Source: Piliocolobus tephrosceles | Lineage: Eukaryota > Chordata > Mammalia > Primates > Cercopithecidae | DNA: 64,000 nucleotides | Assembly: GCF_002776525.5 (NCBI RefSeq) | Contig: NC_045435.1 | Span: 125,281,038-125,345,037, forward strand | Direction: 5' to 3' | Part shown: piece by piece, positions 21,872 through 34,228 of the stretch | Layout: each line of letters starts with the position of its first letter | Position numbering within the stretch: the first letter of the stretch is position 1 | The notes under the pieces: generated by a model | Seen by the model: only the letters and a program-made list of their open reading frames with translations | Database searches by the model: none | Told to the model about the DNA's origin: nothing | Made by a program: the position numbers and the translations under genes

Positions 21872-21953
21872 TCTGATTCATTCAGCAATTTATCTATTTA
21901 GCCACTTTCTACCTGAATCACTAGAATCCTGAGCTATTCACTGTTTCAGGCAG
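21872..21953 (-). repeat. Inverted repeat, right arm
   Basis: Reverse complement partner of 21356-21430. It shows about six mismatches in 62 aligned bases before the alignment becomes gapped. The spacer between the arms is about 440 bp and is not a repeat I recognise. Confidence 0.8.
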
Positions 21954-22640
21954 GCCTGATCATCCTGTTTGTGGCACTGATATTCATGGGCCTAGTGAAA
22001 TACATCTGCCTATGGCTCAATGATGTTGAAAAGAGATTGCATTAATCAAGGTGTACGTCAATCTGATGGGACAAACTTCTGCCTCCAAACTGAGGAAAGT
22101 TAGCATGCATGCAAAATACACTGGTTTTTATACATGCAATATTAAAGATGAGAGGTGAATTGCTGGATGATAGCCCACTGAAAGGCCTTGACCCAGTTCT
22201 TTACCTCATCCTGCTTACAGTTGTCAGAACAACTGTAGAATGTGCCAAAAATGCAGTATCCTAAGATAAGGAGTAATGTTATGGAACATCCTCCTCTGTT
22301 TTCCTCGGTTCCAGAGCAGGGTGGCCTGCAATACTTTGTCCTAGTCATCCAAGTGTCACTTGGGATATTAAACCCAGAGTAGAGTGCTTTCAGGGTACCT
22401 CAACTACATTACAAAATGGGGCATGTGTATATGAGGCTCCAGCCATCTTAGCAGCTCTTCTAAGCCTTGAGAAATTGGCTTGCCATGGATTCCAGACTTC
22501 TGTTGACTGTTGTTGTGAATAATAAAGTTGCTTTGCTTGACTGGAGTGAGTGTTCTTTCTTACCAGACTAGACCTAAAAATGCAAGTTGTAGAGGTATAA
22601 ATACTGAGGTAGCTGGGTCTGCTTTGATCCCCTGTCTCAA
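21954..22640 (+). mobile_element. Possible ERV 3' end and LTR (tentative)
   Basis: A short frame ending at the TAA near 22043 encodes a hydrophobic run (ILFVALIFMGLV) followed by a short polar tail, which could be an eroded retroviral envelope end. Downstream there is an AATAAA at about 22519-22524, followed by TGCTTTGCTTGACTGGAGTGAGTG, as in an LTR R-U5. I cannot name a family, and neither LTR boundary is secure. A chance hydrophobic frame is equally possible. Confidence 0.3.
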
Positions 22641-23918
22641 GAATTCTTGCAATGAATGTTAATTATGTTAATTGTGGTAATACACATACATATATACACA
22701 CACATACATATGTGTAATATATATACGCACACCAAAACATCATGTTGTAATACCTTAAGTATATACAATCATTATTTTCCAATTATGCCTCAATAACCCA
22801 ATAACCCTGGTGGAAAAAATTACTTTGAAATAAATTATTTAAATTTAGAAAATATAGCATAATACACTGGCTTTTCATTTTATTCTTTAAATCCTCATTT
22901 CTGGTATACAGATGCAATAATCATTGTAGTATAATCTTTAAGAGTCATTAAAATACAAATATATGGTCTTCAAAAGAAGCTAAATCATTTAGATTTTTCC
23001 ATTTACACACATTGTACAGTCTTCTATTCTTCCCACTGGGCTAATCTGTTTAACTACTTCCTGGCAATATTAAATTCAATATTTATATTTCTAATTGTAC
23101 CATCATTATTATGTGTATATTTGCTTCTATTTCTCTACTAATTCAATGAAACATTTACTACAACTACAATTTAAAAGTTTTTTTTTTCTTATTGGCATAA
23201 TATTCCATTTGCTTTTTAATATTTTTATCTTTAAAAAAAAGTTAACTTTGAGAAAGCTATTTAAATACATTGTTTCTTATATTAATTTTTCTACCTTTAT
23301 TTCCTATGGGAAAATGAAGTACCTTTTGGGAACAATGTAAGATAGCAAAAATAGGAAAGAAAATAAAGGATAAATATATTAAATATAAATAACCTAAAAT
23401 ATGTAACTGCTAAAAAATTTATTTGTTAAATAAGTAATAAATCACTAAACAATCAAAACAACAGCAAAGTAATAGCAATATTATATATTATATCACATGT
23501 ATGATATGTTATTCTATGAATGTGTGCAGCCCTTTGATTTGCTTTTCTCTCACTTCCGTGTATGCCAATTGGTATTTAAATGATACATCTCCCTTTATAC
23601 TGCCCTCATTATTTTGGTTCTCTTTTATGAGGAAAAAAAAAACTCAGATAGTTATCTACTTATTTGAAAAATATTATTTAAACTCCAATATACTAAATAT
23701 ATTCGATTAGAAATTCTACTACTTCAAAATTATACACCACAGAAGAAATATTTAGCATTCACATTAAGAGGAACCTCCTCAAAGATGGCGTTCAAATATA
23801 AGAATTGTACTGTCTAAATAATAAATCTTTATTTCCAGAAGTGCTTAAGAATAAACTTGATGAGTCAATAAAGAAATTGTTAATTAATATTAGGATTCCA
23901 TGTCATTTTGTGATTCCA
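22641..23918. other. AT-rich unique sequence
   Basis: Contains a CA/TA-rich short repeat at 22678-22735. Otherwise it is very AT-rich sequence without recognisable elements. Short frames here are products of base composition. Confidence 0.5.
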
Positions 23919-24630
23919 TTGTTAGGAGTAGCAAAACTATACGGGTCTTCAGGCACCTCAATTCCTGACTCTTCGAAAGAAAGAATTTGACCAAGGGGCA
24001 TAAGGCAGAGTGAGAGGCTGAGGCAAGTTTTAGAGCAGAAGTGAAAGTTTATTAAAAATTTTTAGGGCAAGAAGTAAGTAAAGTACACTGGGAAGAGGAC
24101 CAAGTGGATGACTTGAGACTTTCAAGTGTGTGGTTTGACCTTTGACTTGGGGTTTGGTGTGCTGGCATGCTTCCAGGGTTGTGTTATCTCTCCCCTGACT
24201 TTTTCCTTGGGGTGGACTGTCTGCCTGTGCAGTGGTCTGCCAGCACGTGGGAGGGGCTACATGTGCAGTGTGTTTCCGAAAGTTGCACACATGTTCACTT
24301 GAGGCATTCTTCCCTTACTAGTCATGTGTTCCTAGAGGAAAGTCATATACCAGTTAAATCCTGCCATTTTGCCTCTTAGCACACATTCTTGACCTCACTC
24401 ATTCAACTACTGAGATCTTATGGGGAAGCCGTTGATCACTAGCTTTGGGTGTTTTCTATCTACTGGGAGGCTGCATTTCCCCGGCACTGGCTGCAAACTA
24501 TTATTATTCTAGAGAGACAGTTTAACAGCTGCCTGACCCTCACCTGATGGTCACCTGACATTCCTGGTTGGTCAGGGAGGGTCCTCTCCTGCCCTACTCA
24601 TGTGTACGGAGCTACCTACTCTAACACTGT
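23919..24630 (-). mobile_element. Probable solo LTR, minus strand, class I ERV-like
   Basis: About 0.7 kb is GC-richer than its surroundings and is bounded by TGTTAGGAG at the left and CTCTAACA at the right, giving TG...CA ends. On the minus strand, an AATAAA lies opposite TTTATT at 24049-24054. Landmarks include GAGGCTGAGGCAAGTTTTAGAGCAG, TGACTTGGGGTTTGG, GAGATCTTATGGGGAAGC and GAGAGACAGTTTAACAGCTGCCTGACC, which I recognise as a primate LTR without being sure of the subfamily name. I did not find a matching target-site duplication. Confidence 0.6.
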
Positions 24631-24917
24631 AATTTATACTAAATAATACATTGATTTGTGCATATATCTTACCTTAACTCATATTGTAACAGAACATTAG
24701 ATTATCAGTACATTTTTTCTGAGAAAGGGACTTTAAAAATATAACTTTCTGTCTCTAAAATGAAAATTATTTAAAAACCTTATATTCGCTATAATTAAAT
24801 TGTTTTGATTTCTGATAACTGCTTATATATCTAGAATATTTTTCAGTGTTTACAAAAATAAGAAGTCATTCATTCTAGTCTTTTTGTTTTTATTCTAGAT
24901 TAAAAAGAAAAACATCA

Positions 24918-25240
24918 GGCTGGGAGCAGTGGTCGCATCTGTAATCCAGGCAATTTGGGAGGCTGGGGCAGGTGGATCACTTGAGGTCAGGAGTTCGAGA
25001 CCAGCCTGGCCAACATGGTTGAGACCCGTATCTCTACTAAAAATACAAAAATTAGCCGGGAGTGGTGCTGGGCACCTGTAATCCCAGCTACTCAGGAGGC
25101 TGAGGCACAAGAATCACTTGAACCCAGGAGGCAGAGGTTGCAGTGAGCCGAGATGGAGCCACTGCACTCCACCCTGGGCAACAGAGCAAGACCCCATTTC
25201 AAAAAAAAAAAAAAAGAAAGAAAGAAAGAAAGAAAGAAAA
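24918..25240 (+). mobile_element. Alu element (AluS-like)
   Basis: Full-length dimer from GGCTGGGAGCAGTGG to GACCCCATTTC, with a tail of A15 followed by (GAAA)n to 25240. About 10% diverged, and some CpG sites are lost. Confidence 0.95.
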
Positions 25241-26733
25241 CCATCACTCTGTTGTCAATTTTATTTTTCATGTGAGTGAAACTTCTAAAAGCTCATGCTA
25301 TTAAAATATAACCTAGGCAGGGATCATGAGTACTGATGGCGAGAATTTAATGGTCCTACCAGTAAAAGTGGGGCCATGTCATTTTCAGTCAATAGTGAGC
25401 CCCTCTTCCAAGGTATTCCTTAATATGCAATCTTCTTGATTAAAATCTAGACTTTTCCTAAAGCTATATTTGGCATCCAATCAGAAAATTGCCTTCATCT
25501 TATTGTAGCTCCTTTATTTAAAGCATTCTTAATTTTTATGAAGATGTCATAACTTAAGATATTTTTCAAAACAAAATAGCAAATACTAAAACTAGATAAT
25601 TTTTCTGTCTAATGCAGATACGGGTGGTTTTCTTTACTCTTCCTCTTTGCACCTGTGGCTATTTATCTTAATGGTCACTCAACTCAATCATGTTATTATA
25701 ATGCCGTAATTCTCTTCCTAAATTATATCAATGTAATATTGCAATGCAGGTTAACCACTGTCAAAATTAAATGGTGTTCTATTTAATCCACAGTTTCAAG
25801 GTAGTTTATAATAAATCTATTTGATATAAATTTAAATTAAATATATAAACATATTATAGAAATAAATTTAATATATTTAAGTACTTACAAAAATAAATAT
25901 TATTAACTAAAAAAAGGACTCTTATGAATACAAATTTACTGGGACATTTTTCTGAGACAAGATTTCCACGACTTTCTTCATTGAGAAAAGCAATTCAACT
26001 TAAATGTATTTTATTTTGGCTGTCCTTTAAAGTCACTATTTACATACTAAAAGGATTTCATAAAAACATGTCTTCAGCTTGTAAGGGGCCCCACAGTATG
26101 CCTCCCCACCTTTAGTTTGATAAAGGGGAGGCTGCTAGCCTAGTGAAGCAAATAGTCGGTGTCCCCTACTAGTGAGCTCTATCGCTTGGGGCAACTACTT
26201 TTCCTTCCAAGGAAATCTGACAGAATGTATTACTACGCTTGGTCAGCACTGCACAACAAAGCAGTTAAATCACTGGGACAGTGCATCAGCCCATGCCTGG
26301 CTCATATTGGTCTACTCACAACCTCAATCAGAGATTGTATGCTTTCCAGCTAAACAATTTGTTGGAGAATGTAGTTGGGGTGGAAGATGTAAAGTGCAAG
26401 GCCACCTTCAAGAATGTCTTTAATGAAGGTGCTATAGTGCTCAGAAGTGTCTAACTTATTGACTAATGATGCTTATCAGAAGACAAGCTAGGGTTTAAAT
26501 TAGTCTTGATATCCACATTCCCACATGAAAATGTATTGCAAAATGCATTTTCTGTTTCTTTTTCTTTTTTTTTTTTTACATAAACTGTAAGCTCAGTAAA
26601 CTTAAACATACTCTATTTGAGTATATCTGTCTTTGCATATCCATATGTCCTAATATTATACTCTGATTCCTTGGTTGTGTTTTATACTGATGTGTTTGCT
26701 CTCTTTATAAAGGATTAGGAAGCATCAAAGTAT
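25241..26733. other. Unassigned sequence
   Basis: Mostly AT-rich and unique. 26050-26430 is more GC-balanced and contains two overlapping short plus-strand frames of 64 and 83 codons. They show no domain or motif I recognise, and their start contexts are unremarkable. A T-run lies at 26565-26578. Confidence 0.4.
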
Positions 26734-27267
26734 AAAGTGGAGGTTCACATGTACACGTATGTTTATTGTGGCACTATTCACAATAGCAAAGACTTGGAAT
26801 CAACCCAAATGTCCATCAGTGACAGACTGGATTAAGAAAATGTGGCACATATACACCATGGAATACTATGCAGCCATAAAAAGGGAAGAGTTCATGTCCT
26901 TTGTAGGGACATGGATGAAGCTGGAAACCATCATTCTCAGCAAACCATCGCAAGAACAGAAAACCAAACACTGCATGTTCTCACTCATAGGTGGGAATTG
27001 AACAATGAGATCACTTGGACTCAGGAAGGGGAACATCACACACCGGGGCCTATTATGGGGAGGAGGGAGGGGAGAAGGATGGCATTTGGAGTTATACCTG
27101 ATGTAAATGACGAGTTAATGGGTGCTGACGAGTTGATGTGTGCAGCACACCAACATGGCACAAGTATACATATGTAACAAACCTGCACGTTGTGCACATG
27201 TACCTTAGAACTTACAGTATAATAATAATAAAATTTTAAAAAAAGAAAGAAAAAAGTGGAGGTTCAC
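26734..27267 (+). mobile_element. Young L1 3'-end insertion with target-site duplications
   Basis: A 15-bp duplication AAAGTGGAGGTTCAC flanks the insertion (26734-26748 and 27253-27267). The element (26749-about 27252) starts in ORF2 near its end, keeps the final codons (LIGGN), and has the whole 3'UTR with the doubled 'gacgagtt-atg' unit. Its tail is AATAATAATAAAATTTTAAAAAAAGAAAGAAA. The perfect duplication shows a recent, standard L1 retrotransposition. Confidence 0.95.
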
Positions 27268-27394
27268 TTAGTGGCTGTGAAGTACACATCAATGTGTATC
27301 TACATCTTGTGCCTGTGAGACATGCCTGCAAGAGCAAGAGAGTGTGGAAGTGAAAGGGACCGGATTTAGTCCTAACCAGTCCATTCTTATACCT

Positions 27395-27463
27395 TCTTAA
27401 CACTCTGATGAGGAAAGTCACTTATTCTCAGAGCCTCAATTTCTACATCTGTAACATGGTCAA
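27395..27463 (-). mobile_element. MIR fragment, minus strand
   Basis: GTCACTTATTCTCAGAGCCTCAATTTCTACATCTGTAACATGG is close to the reverse complement of the MIR core (the familiar 'cctcagtttcctcatctgtaaaatgg'). Confidence 0.6.
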
Positions 27464-27512
27464 TTCTCTTTCTCTCTTTCTCTTTCTTTCTCTCTCCTCC
27501 TCCCCTCCTTGT
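27462..27512. repeat. CT-rich simple repeat
   Basis: A pyrimidine run of TCTTTC/TCTC units directly after the MIR fragment. Confidence 0.85.
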
Positions 27513-28167
27513 CTCTCCCATTCCCTCACCATACTCTTGACTCATTCTGAGCCTTCCTTGAGAAAGGTCTCTTTTGAAATGCAGGGCAGATCATTACAGG
27601 TTACTATTTTCCTGTGTCTGGCTAGCTAAGCTTTAAGAACCCAAATTCTCTTATTGGAAAATTCTAATGTTGACATTTTAGGAGAAAACACATGAAGCCT
27701 GGGGCCCAATAAAGTTCTTAAATACAGTTTTATGAACAACAAAGGGCTCAGGATATTTTAGGTGTCACTTAGCTCCTTAAAATATTGCTCTATTGTTCAG
27801 TTTCTGGAGTAGAGTAAGGTGAACAAATGAGATCCAAAGAACTCCTATTATTCATGTGAATAAATTAGTTTCATATGAGCATGCCAATTATTCAGATTGG
27901 AGAACTATACATTTTCTATATTCAGAATATTGAAGTATTACCTTAATGAATGAGCTAATGTTGTTTACCAAGTTTTCTAATTTATATCTTAGTGAGATAT
28001 TATGAAACTATACTTAAAAAATACAGCCAAGGCTAACATGCAGTAAGGCTGTGACCATTTTATTCAAATTAACTTAAGTAAAGTAATTGTTTTGAATCAG
28101 AGTACTGAGAGAGTTTCAGTATTAAGTAAAGGCTGCCGTTCATCATAGAACATCAGTATTAGATTAT

Positions 28168-28290
28168 AATTTAGATGGATTATATTCCAACTTCTCTTGT
28201 TATAGATGTAATTGAGGTTCAAGGAGGTTAAGAGACTTGCCCAAAGTCACCTAGCTAATGAGGCTGGGGTGAGAAAAGTAGAACCATGGC
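28168..28290 (+). mobile_element. MIR element
   Basis: GAGGTTCAAGGAGGTTAAGAGACTTGCCCAAAGTCACCTAGCTAATGAGGCTGG at about 28211-28266 matches the conserved MIR core (the 'gaggttaagtgacttgcccaaggtcacacagct' block). Confidence 0.85.
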
Positions 28291-29924
28291 TGATAAAGCT
28301 GGACTAACTGAAGCATGTGCCGCACAGCTCCAGGAGCACGTGTGTAATGGATCAAACAGGAACCTTAATTATGCAATTAAGGTAGAATCATTCTGATTAG
28401 CTATTAATAGAATAGTACTTTTTCAGGATGAATATTTTAGTTATAAAGATTTAAACCACAACAAATATATTAATGGTTCATGTCTAAGAGCCTAAATGTA
28501 TATTTCAGATGGTTTCCACAGTGTAGAAATCTAGCTATGTTTATTGGTGAGTTTCAGAGATACCTACATCTGATACAAATAGCATTTATGTCACAGAAGT
28601 ATTAGAACCTTTAAAGTCAGTATTTTATGTTTTAAAATAACTTGAAAATGTGTATTTTATTTCTATACACCAGTGACTTTGAAGATACATGGCACAGCTT
28701 TTGAATGAATATTCAGGCACCTTATGATTAATCAAATCAAAACTTTTAAAGAGAATGAATAAAAAGCATAAAGTAGTTCTTGTTCCTGGAAATGATTGAG
28801 CACATTGAGATTTTACTGCACACATTGTAATGGAAAGTGGCTTAGCAAGAAGAAATTTAGCCATGATAATTTCCTATTTCCACTTCAGCTAGAAATGTTA
28901 ATCACATGTACTGAAGAGAAGGATAAAAACATAGGGTATAATGATGGGGATTTTGAAACTTTAAATATTAAGATAGAAATATACATATTTCAACATAATT
29001 TTATTCAAAAATTTAATCTATATCCTAGTTACATTACATAATGCCTGAAATCTATTTCTTCACCAATTTAAAGAGAGGTTGAGATCATATACAATAGCAG
29101 TATGCTATTCTGACTAGTGTCTTAGATTAATTTAAAAGGGTGAGAATGGCTATTTAAACAGTTTAACTGCTGTATTGTCCTTAAAATTGTCTTGGAAATT
29201 GACTTTTGACAGGAGGACAAAATATCTACATGGTATTTTTAATGACAGCAAAACTTGAATATTTTATGAATGATTAAGAACTACTACTAAGTCATTTTCC
29301 ATTGATAATAATAAAGAAGCACATAAGAAAAAGATACACTTGGGAATGAGTAGTGCTAATAGAATAAAACATGAAGGCAGATAGGAGAAGTAGTTTGGGG
29401 AAAATGACAGCCTTCAAAAGATTCACTCTTTGCTGCAATCATATGTTATACCTTGGAAAAATCTTCTTCATGAGAAATTCAATTTTTCTTTGTGTATTCA
29501 ACCAGTGATGTAATTTTCTCCTCTGTCTTAAGTCCACTGTGGATATACACATAGTCAGCCAGTCAACTTTCCAGCCCCCAGGAAATCTGGCTTGGTTGGT
29601 GACACAACAACAACTGTGCAAATGCAGCTGAGAAACAGACATCTACCACTCTGTCTTGGAGTTGTCACCTGAAAGGCAATGGAACTGTGATATTTCACAA
29701 CATTAGTAGCATTTCCTGGTTTACCTGCTCTTCTCCAGCTCCATAGCTAAGTGGAAGAAAACATATCTCTTTTTAGCCTCAAATAGGTTGCTGTATTTTT
29801 TGTTTTATATCATATATTTAAGTTGTAATTTATTTATATGAATTTTCAGTGCCTATGTCTCCTATGATAATATAAAATTAAATGCAGAAACAATTTTTGT
29901 TAAAACTACTTTACCCTTAATCCT

Positions 29925-29990
29925 TAGCAAAAGGGTTAGCACAGTGACTAGCAAAATAAATATTTGCAGAATTATTTTAAATCAGTGAAC
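29925..29990 (+). mobile_element. MIR/L2 3' tail fragment
   Basis: GGGTTAGCACAGTGACTAGCAAAATAAATATTTGCAGAATT resembles the common MIR/L2 end 'agcacagtgcctggcacatagtaggtgctcaataaatatttg'. Confidence 0.45.
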
Positions 29991-30718
29991 AAATATTGGG
30001 CACCCTAATCCTTGAATCTTTTGACTATCTACAAATTTTCAAACTTTTTATAATTCCGAAATTCGATGGATATTGTTAACTTTGTCTGATTCTGTCTCTG
30101 GGAGTGTGTAACTAATTTCTAGTCCCTCTTGTTTCATATTAGATTGGGTTCCCTGATAAACAATATTAACTGCAGTTGATAGAGAGTCTGCAGTTTCCGG
30201 AAACCAGAGATCACTGATCTCGTAAAGAGTTATTTCTTTTATGTTGACACATGCGTGAAATTGAACTTGAACTTTGTGACACTCCTGAAAACTTGGCTGT
30301 TGTAAATGTGGGTAGCTCAGGAGAACAGGGAAAGTGGGTTCAGAGAGAAGCAGTACTACTTTTATCCTACAGTATTTTTCCCATTAGAATTTGCTGTTAT
30401 TCCCATCTCATCTCTTCATATCCTCAACATTTGGTTGATGCAACAGTGTAAAGCAACATTGAATAGCCAATGATCAGTACCATCAATAATTAAATTCAAT
30501 TTATTTATACTTTCAAGATTTACAATTAGTTCCATATACCTACCTTTCCTTTGGACTAGAAATCGTGAAAATGAAATTAGATAATCTACAGAGTTTTTAG
30601 ACATTTAATAACCTCAGCCTCATCTTTTGTAGCATCAATTATTCATCACTGTATTAAACTGATGTTAGATTTTACATGTATTTAGAGACTTTAACAATTT
30701 TAACTCTTCATTATTTCT

Positions 30719-30758
30719 GTATGTGTATGTGTGTGTGTGTGTGTCTGTGTGTGTGTGT
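30719..30758. repeat. (TG)n microsatellite
   Basis: TG units with interruptions (GTATGTGTATG, GTCTG). Confidence 0.95.
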
Positions 30759-33597
30759 AATGACTCTTGTGGTTGAAGAGATTTTTGAATTATCTTATGA
30801 AGGTGTTTATATTTTTAGCTCAGAAACTACGGTTCTCAAATGTGCAGTAAGTTTCTCTGGAAAACCTTATCTCTGTGTCTCTGTTATCTGGATAACCAAC
30901 AACTAAACTTTGAAATGAAATAATAACTTGGTAGCCTCCCAGAATTTGAAACATAGAAGAGATAAATATATTGTTATGAGTGGTACATAAAACATGAAGT
31001 CGAAAACTGTAATAGAATCTGAGTGAATAAAACTTGGATGGAACATCAAGAAAACTTTTCAATAAAGACTATTGTGACAGATTCTTAAGAATCATAGTGA
31101 AGGAGGTAGAAACTAAAGTCTACAATATGGGGCATGCTAAAAAATGTGCCTTATTTCTTTGTTTACTTTGTTTATCTTGGCCTTTGGGAGAAAAAGAAAA
31201 GTTCATAATATTGCAAGGGAATTTAGACCATAAGAAACATCCAGTTTCCATCCTGCTTCACAGCAAGGAATGCATTTAGACATATGTGAGAACCATTCAG
31301 TGTTTCAACCCCAGGCAGAGAGCTTCTGGACAGCAAACAGAGAAGAAGCTGGAAGTACAGCAGGGGTAGCTATTTTTTTCACTTGTTCGGACATGACAAT
31401 GTTTATTTTTAAAAAGCCAACAAACACTGCATGACAGTATTCTGGCACCTTGGGCAAGTGCACATTTCATAATCCCAGGTATCGGCCATAAAGTCTAGGT
31501 CTTTCTAATGGATTGGAAACTTTCTGAAGAAGATCAAAAGACTTTTTATAAAAATAACAACAACAAAAGTCTAATTCTGTTCCAAAAATGAAAAGAAAGA
31601 TAAGGAAAAAAATGATACTGATTTATTTCACTAACTTATATTCATTCTAAATTTTTAACTTCAAGCTTTTTAAAACTTAATTTTCCAAAGCCTTGCACTA
31701 AGTAAGTGTTCAATCGGTGTTAAATAAATTACATAGCAAATCAATATTTTATATTTTTATAAAATATAGATTTTAATAACATATAGAATATTTTATAGTC
31801 AAAGACCAGTTACATCAATAATTAAACAATATTCACCGATACCGAAGTGTTTGAGACTCCTAACATAAAGCAGAATTAAACATTATATTCCCATTTATTA
31901 AGTGTAAAAGTTGGAGCATGGAAATATTTAAACTAAATCATGGTATTTTCTTTCAACTATTTAGCCGTGAATATCCTAGTTATAAATGTAAAGTAAATGA
32001 AGTTTGTCTTCCTTCCTCATGCTGCTCTTTCAGAACAATTTTCTATACAAATACCTGTCCCAGGCATCATAAAACTTAAATCCTACTGTTTTTGGTTTTG
32101 CCTGAAATTTTCATTTTTATGGATTTGAAATCTCTGCCTTCCACTTTTCTCACACCTTTAAAATATATTAAAGCTTTGCTTCATGTATTCTGGGGCTCCA
32201 AAGAGGTCAGCGTGCTAAACTAATCCTGCATTCACTAGGAAGGGGACAGCTTTTTGAAGCAATAAGTATGTCTGACCTTATCTTTGATAAACCTTTAATT
32301 ATTTGGCCTAGCTACCAAAAAGAATGTACTGAATTGTTCATTCTAAATTTTCACTGATGGGTCCATATAAATGCCTCATAAGAAATGTTTGTGTTTAATA
32401 ACGAAGGGCAGAAGTGAGACATTTAAAAGGTTTATTTTAGCAATTACCCAGGGGATTTCCTGGTCAATTTTATGTTGTCTTGTCCTGTTACTCATAAAGA
32501 TATGCAAGAAAATTCCTAGGTTATCAAGTCACAGGCTACTGCTGAATGTCTAAAGAGCTAGTCATCGGGTTTGCACAATAAAGGCAAGCATAAAATCACA
32601 AAATCATCTGCGGGAAATTATGTGGACTTAACGTGACCACACATTTTTTTGAAATTTCTTGCATTGAGAGGTGGTGGCTGCTCTTGTGTCTAGGCTTGCT
32701 GGTAACTGTCTGCAATAGCAGAGTATAATAAGTAAACCACTGCTGTGAATGAAGCTCTTGGCTCTGCCTTTAGGGGTAGCAACAGATTCTGCTTTGATCT
32801 TTTGGAGCTTTGAGCCACCATTTAAAATGTCTGCTACCATTATAGAGGAATCAGTGGCACACATTTCTTCTGTCCCCCAAAAGATACCAGGTATTTGAGT
32901 GAAACTGGCAGGGACCCAGTAGATGAGCTCAGTTGTTAGCTGAATAGCACCAAATTATATCTGCCATGCTACATGGGGAAAAAATATAATCCATTGGTAC
33001 TCATCTCAATTTCCTTGCCCACAAAATATACAGAAAAATATAAAATGGTTATTATTTTAAGCTACTAAGTATGGGGACAGTTCATTATGCAATTAAAAGC
33101 TTAAATGAGATAATGCATTGTGTCATTTTCAGCAGACTGGATAATCTGTTCTTTGTACCCACCTGGAATTGTTCTAATATTTTTCAAAGAGATTCATCAA
33201 ATCTGTGCAGAGCTTGAGATGTCTCCTGATAATCATACTAAGAAGACTTTGCACTAGGGTCTTCTATGTGACAGATCTCTTTAAATGACAAACTTCTAGT
33301 CATGTCCTTTGAACAAATTATAGCATTAATAAATACAAATATTATATTTTTGATTATCTGATTGCCTAATGAGCAAAAATAATTGTTGTGAGGGATAAAG
33401 TTAAATAATATACATGAACTTCCTTTGCACAGTATAAACTACAATCCACAAAAAGGTACCACCATACCACCATTGTGAAGATTTTATGAATGCTCCCTCT
33501 CCATGAAGAATTTTCGTTTGGAAAATTGTATTTAGCCTGGAGTCAAGGGAATGATATTATTAGGAGAAAAGCACTGCTTAAACAAACAAATATCTTA

Positions 33598-33640
33598 AAC
33601 AAAAACAAAAACAAAACAAACAAACAAAAAAAAAACAAGA
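33598..33640. repeat. (CAAA)n simple repeat
   Basis: A run of CAAAA/CAAA units ending in A9. Confidence 0.85.
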
Positions 33641-33669
33641 AAACTTTCAAATAAATCTGAAAAAAATTA

Positions 33670-33828
33670 TTAAGTTTTCTTTAAGATATAATTGATATAC
33701 TTTAAAAATGACCTCTTAAGATGTACCTTTCAGTCACTTTTAGTATATTCACAAAGTTGTACAGCTATCACCACTAATTCTGGAACATTTTCATTACCCA
33801 AAATAAATCCTGTAACTAAATGTTATCT
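33670..33828 (-). mobile_element. L1M 3'UTR fragment, minus strand
   Basis: TATAATTGATATACTTTAAAAATGACC, then CAGTCACTTTTAGTATATTCACAAAGTTGTACAGCTATCACCACTAATTCTGGAACATTTTCATTACCC, is the reverse complement of the L1M 3'UTR block that ends 'gaacattttcatcacc' when read in this orientation. Confidence 0.75.
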
Positions 33829-33879
33829 TTTAGAAGTAATAAAAATGGTGATGATAGTAATAAGAAAAAAATAATTGAG

Positions 33880-34228
33880 GACAAATCCATATATTCCAAC
33901 ATAACAGAAAACAAATCAATGAAGTTGCAAGCTTGGAAGAGACAGATCCTGTGTGCAGAAAAAGGTTAACATAGCAGGCTTGAGAAATTATCATTGAAAA
34001 CGTCTGCTTCAAAGGTGGCCCTTGGTTTGCACCTGAGAACTGGGCTGGTAAAGTTAACAACACTGACGTAAAACTTTCTCTAATTGATGAGCGTGTATGA
34101 CTGTGAATAAACTTTTTATAAAAATAACACGATTTATAAGACACGTAATCTCCTTTTGGGAGTCTAGAATTTTGGTACATGATAACCAAAGTGCCTACAT
34201 GGCTATCCCAGTAAAAAACTTGGATGCT
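33880..34228 (+). mobile_element. LTR-like sequence, unresolved
   Basis: Blocks such as GCTTCAAAGGTGGCCCTTGGTTTGCACCTGAGAAC, TGAATAAACTTTTTATAAAAATAAC and GGTACATGATAACCAAAGTGCCTACATGGC suggest an ERVL/MaLR-age LTR, but I cannot name it. Confidence 0.35.

Larger units (their letters stand above)
27513..33597. other. Mainly unique, AT-rich intergenic or intronic sequence
   Basis: About 6 kb has few recognisable repeats beyond the MIR pieces and the TG repeat listed separately. No exon-like frame stands out. 32640-32860 (GAGGTGGTGGCTGC...GAGCCACCATTTAAAATGTCTGC) resembles an ancient interspersed repeat that I could not assign. The end of an L2 or MIR may be present at 31690-31730. Confidence 0.45.

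Noticed and set aside
26159..26423. Two overlapping frames in a GC-balanced stretch, considered as an exon or processed pseudogene
   Set aside because: No homology recognised, no poly-A or duplication, and neither frame has features of a conserved protein. Left as unassigned sequence.
33830..34189. 119-codon minus-strand frame
   Set aside because: It spans an LTR-like repeat and low-complexity sequence. No motif was recognised.
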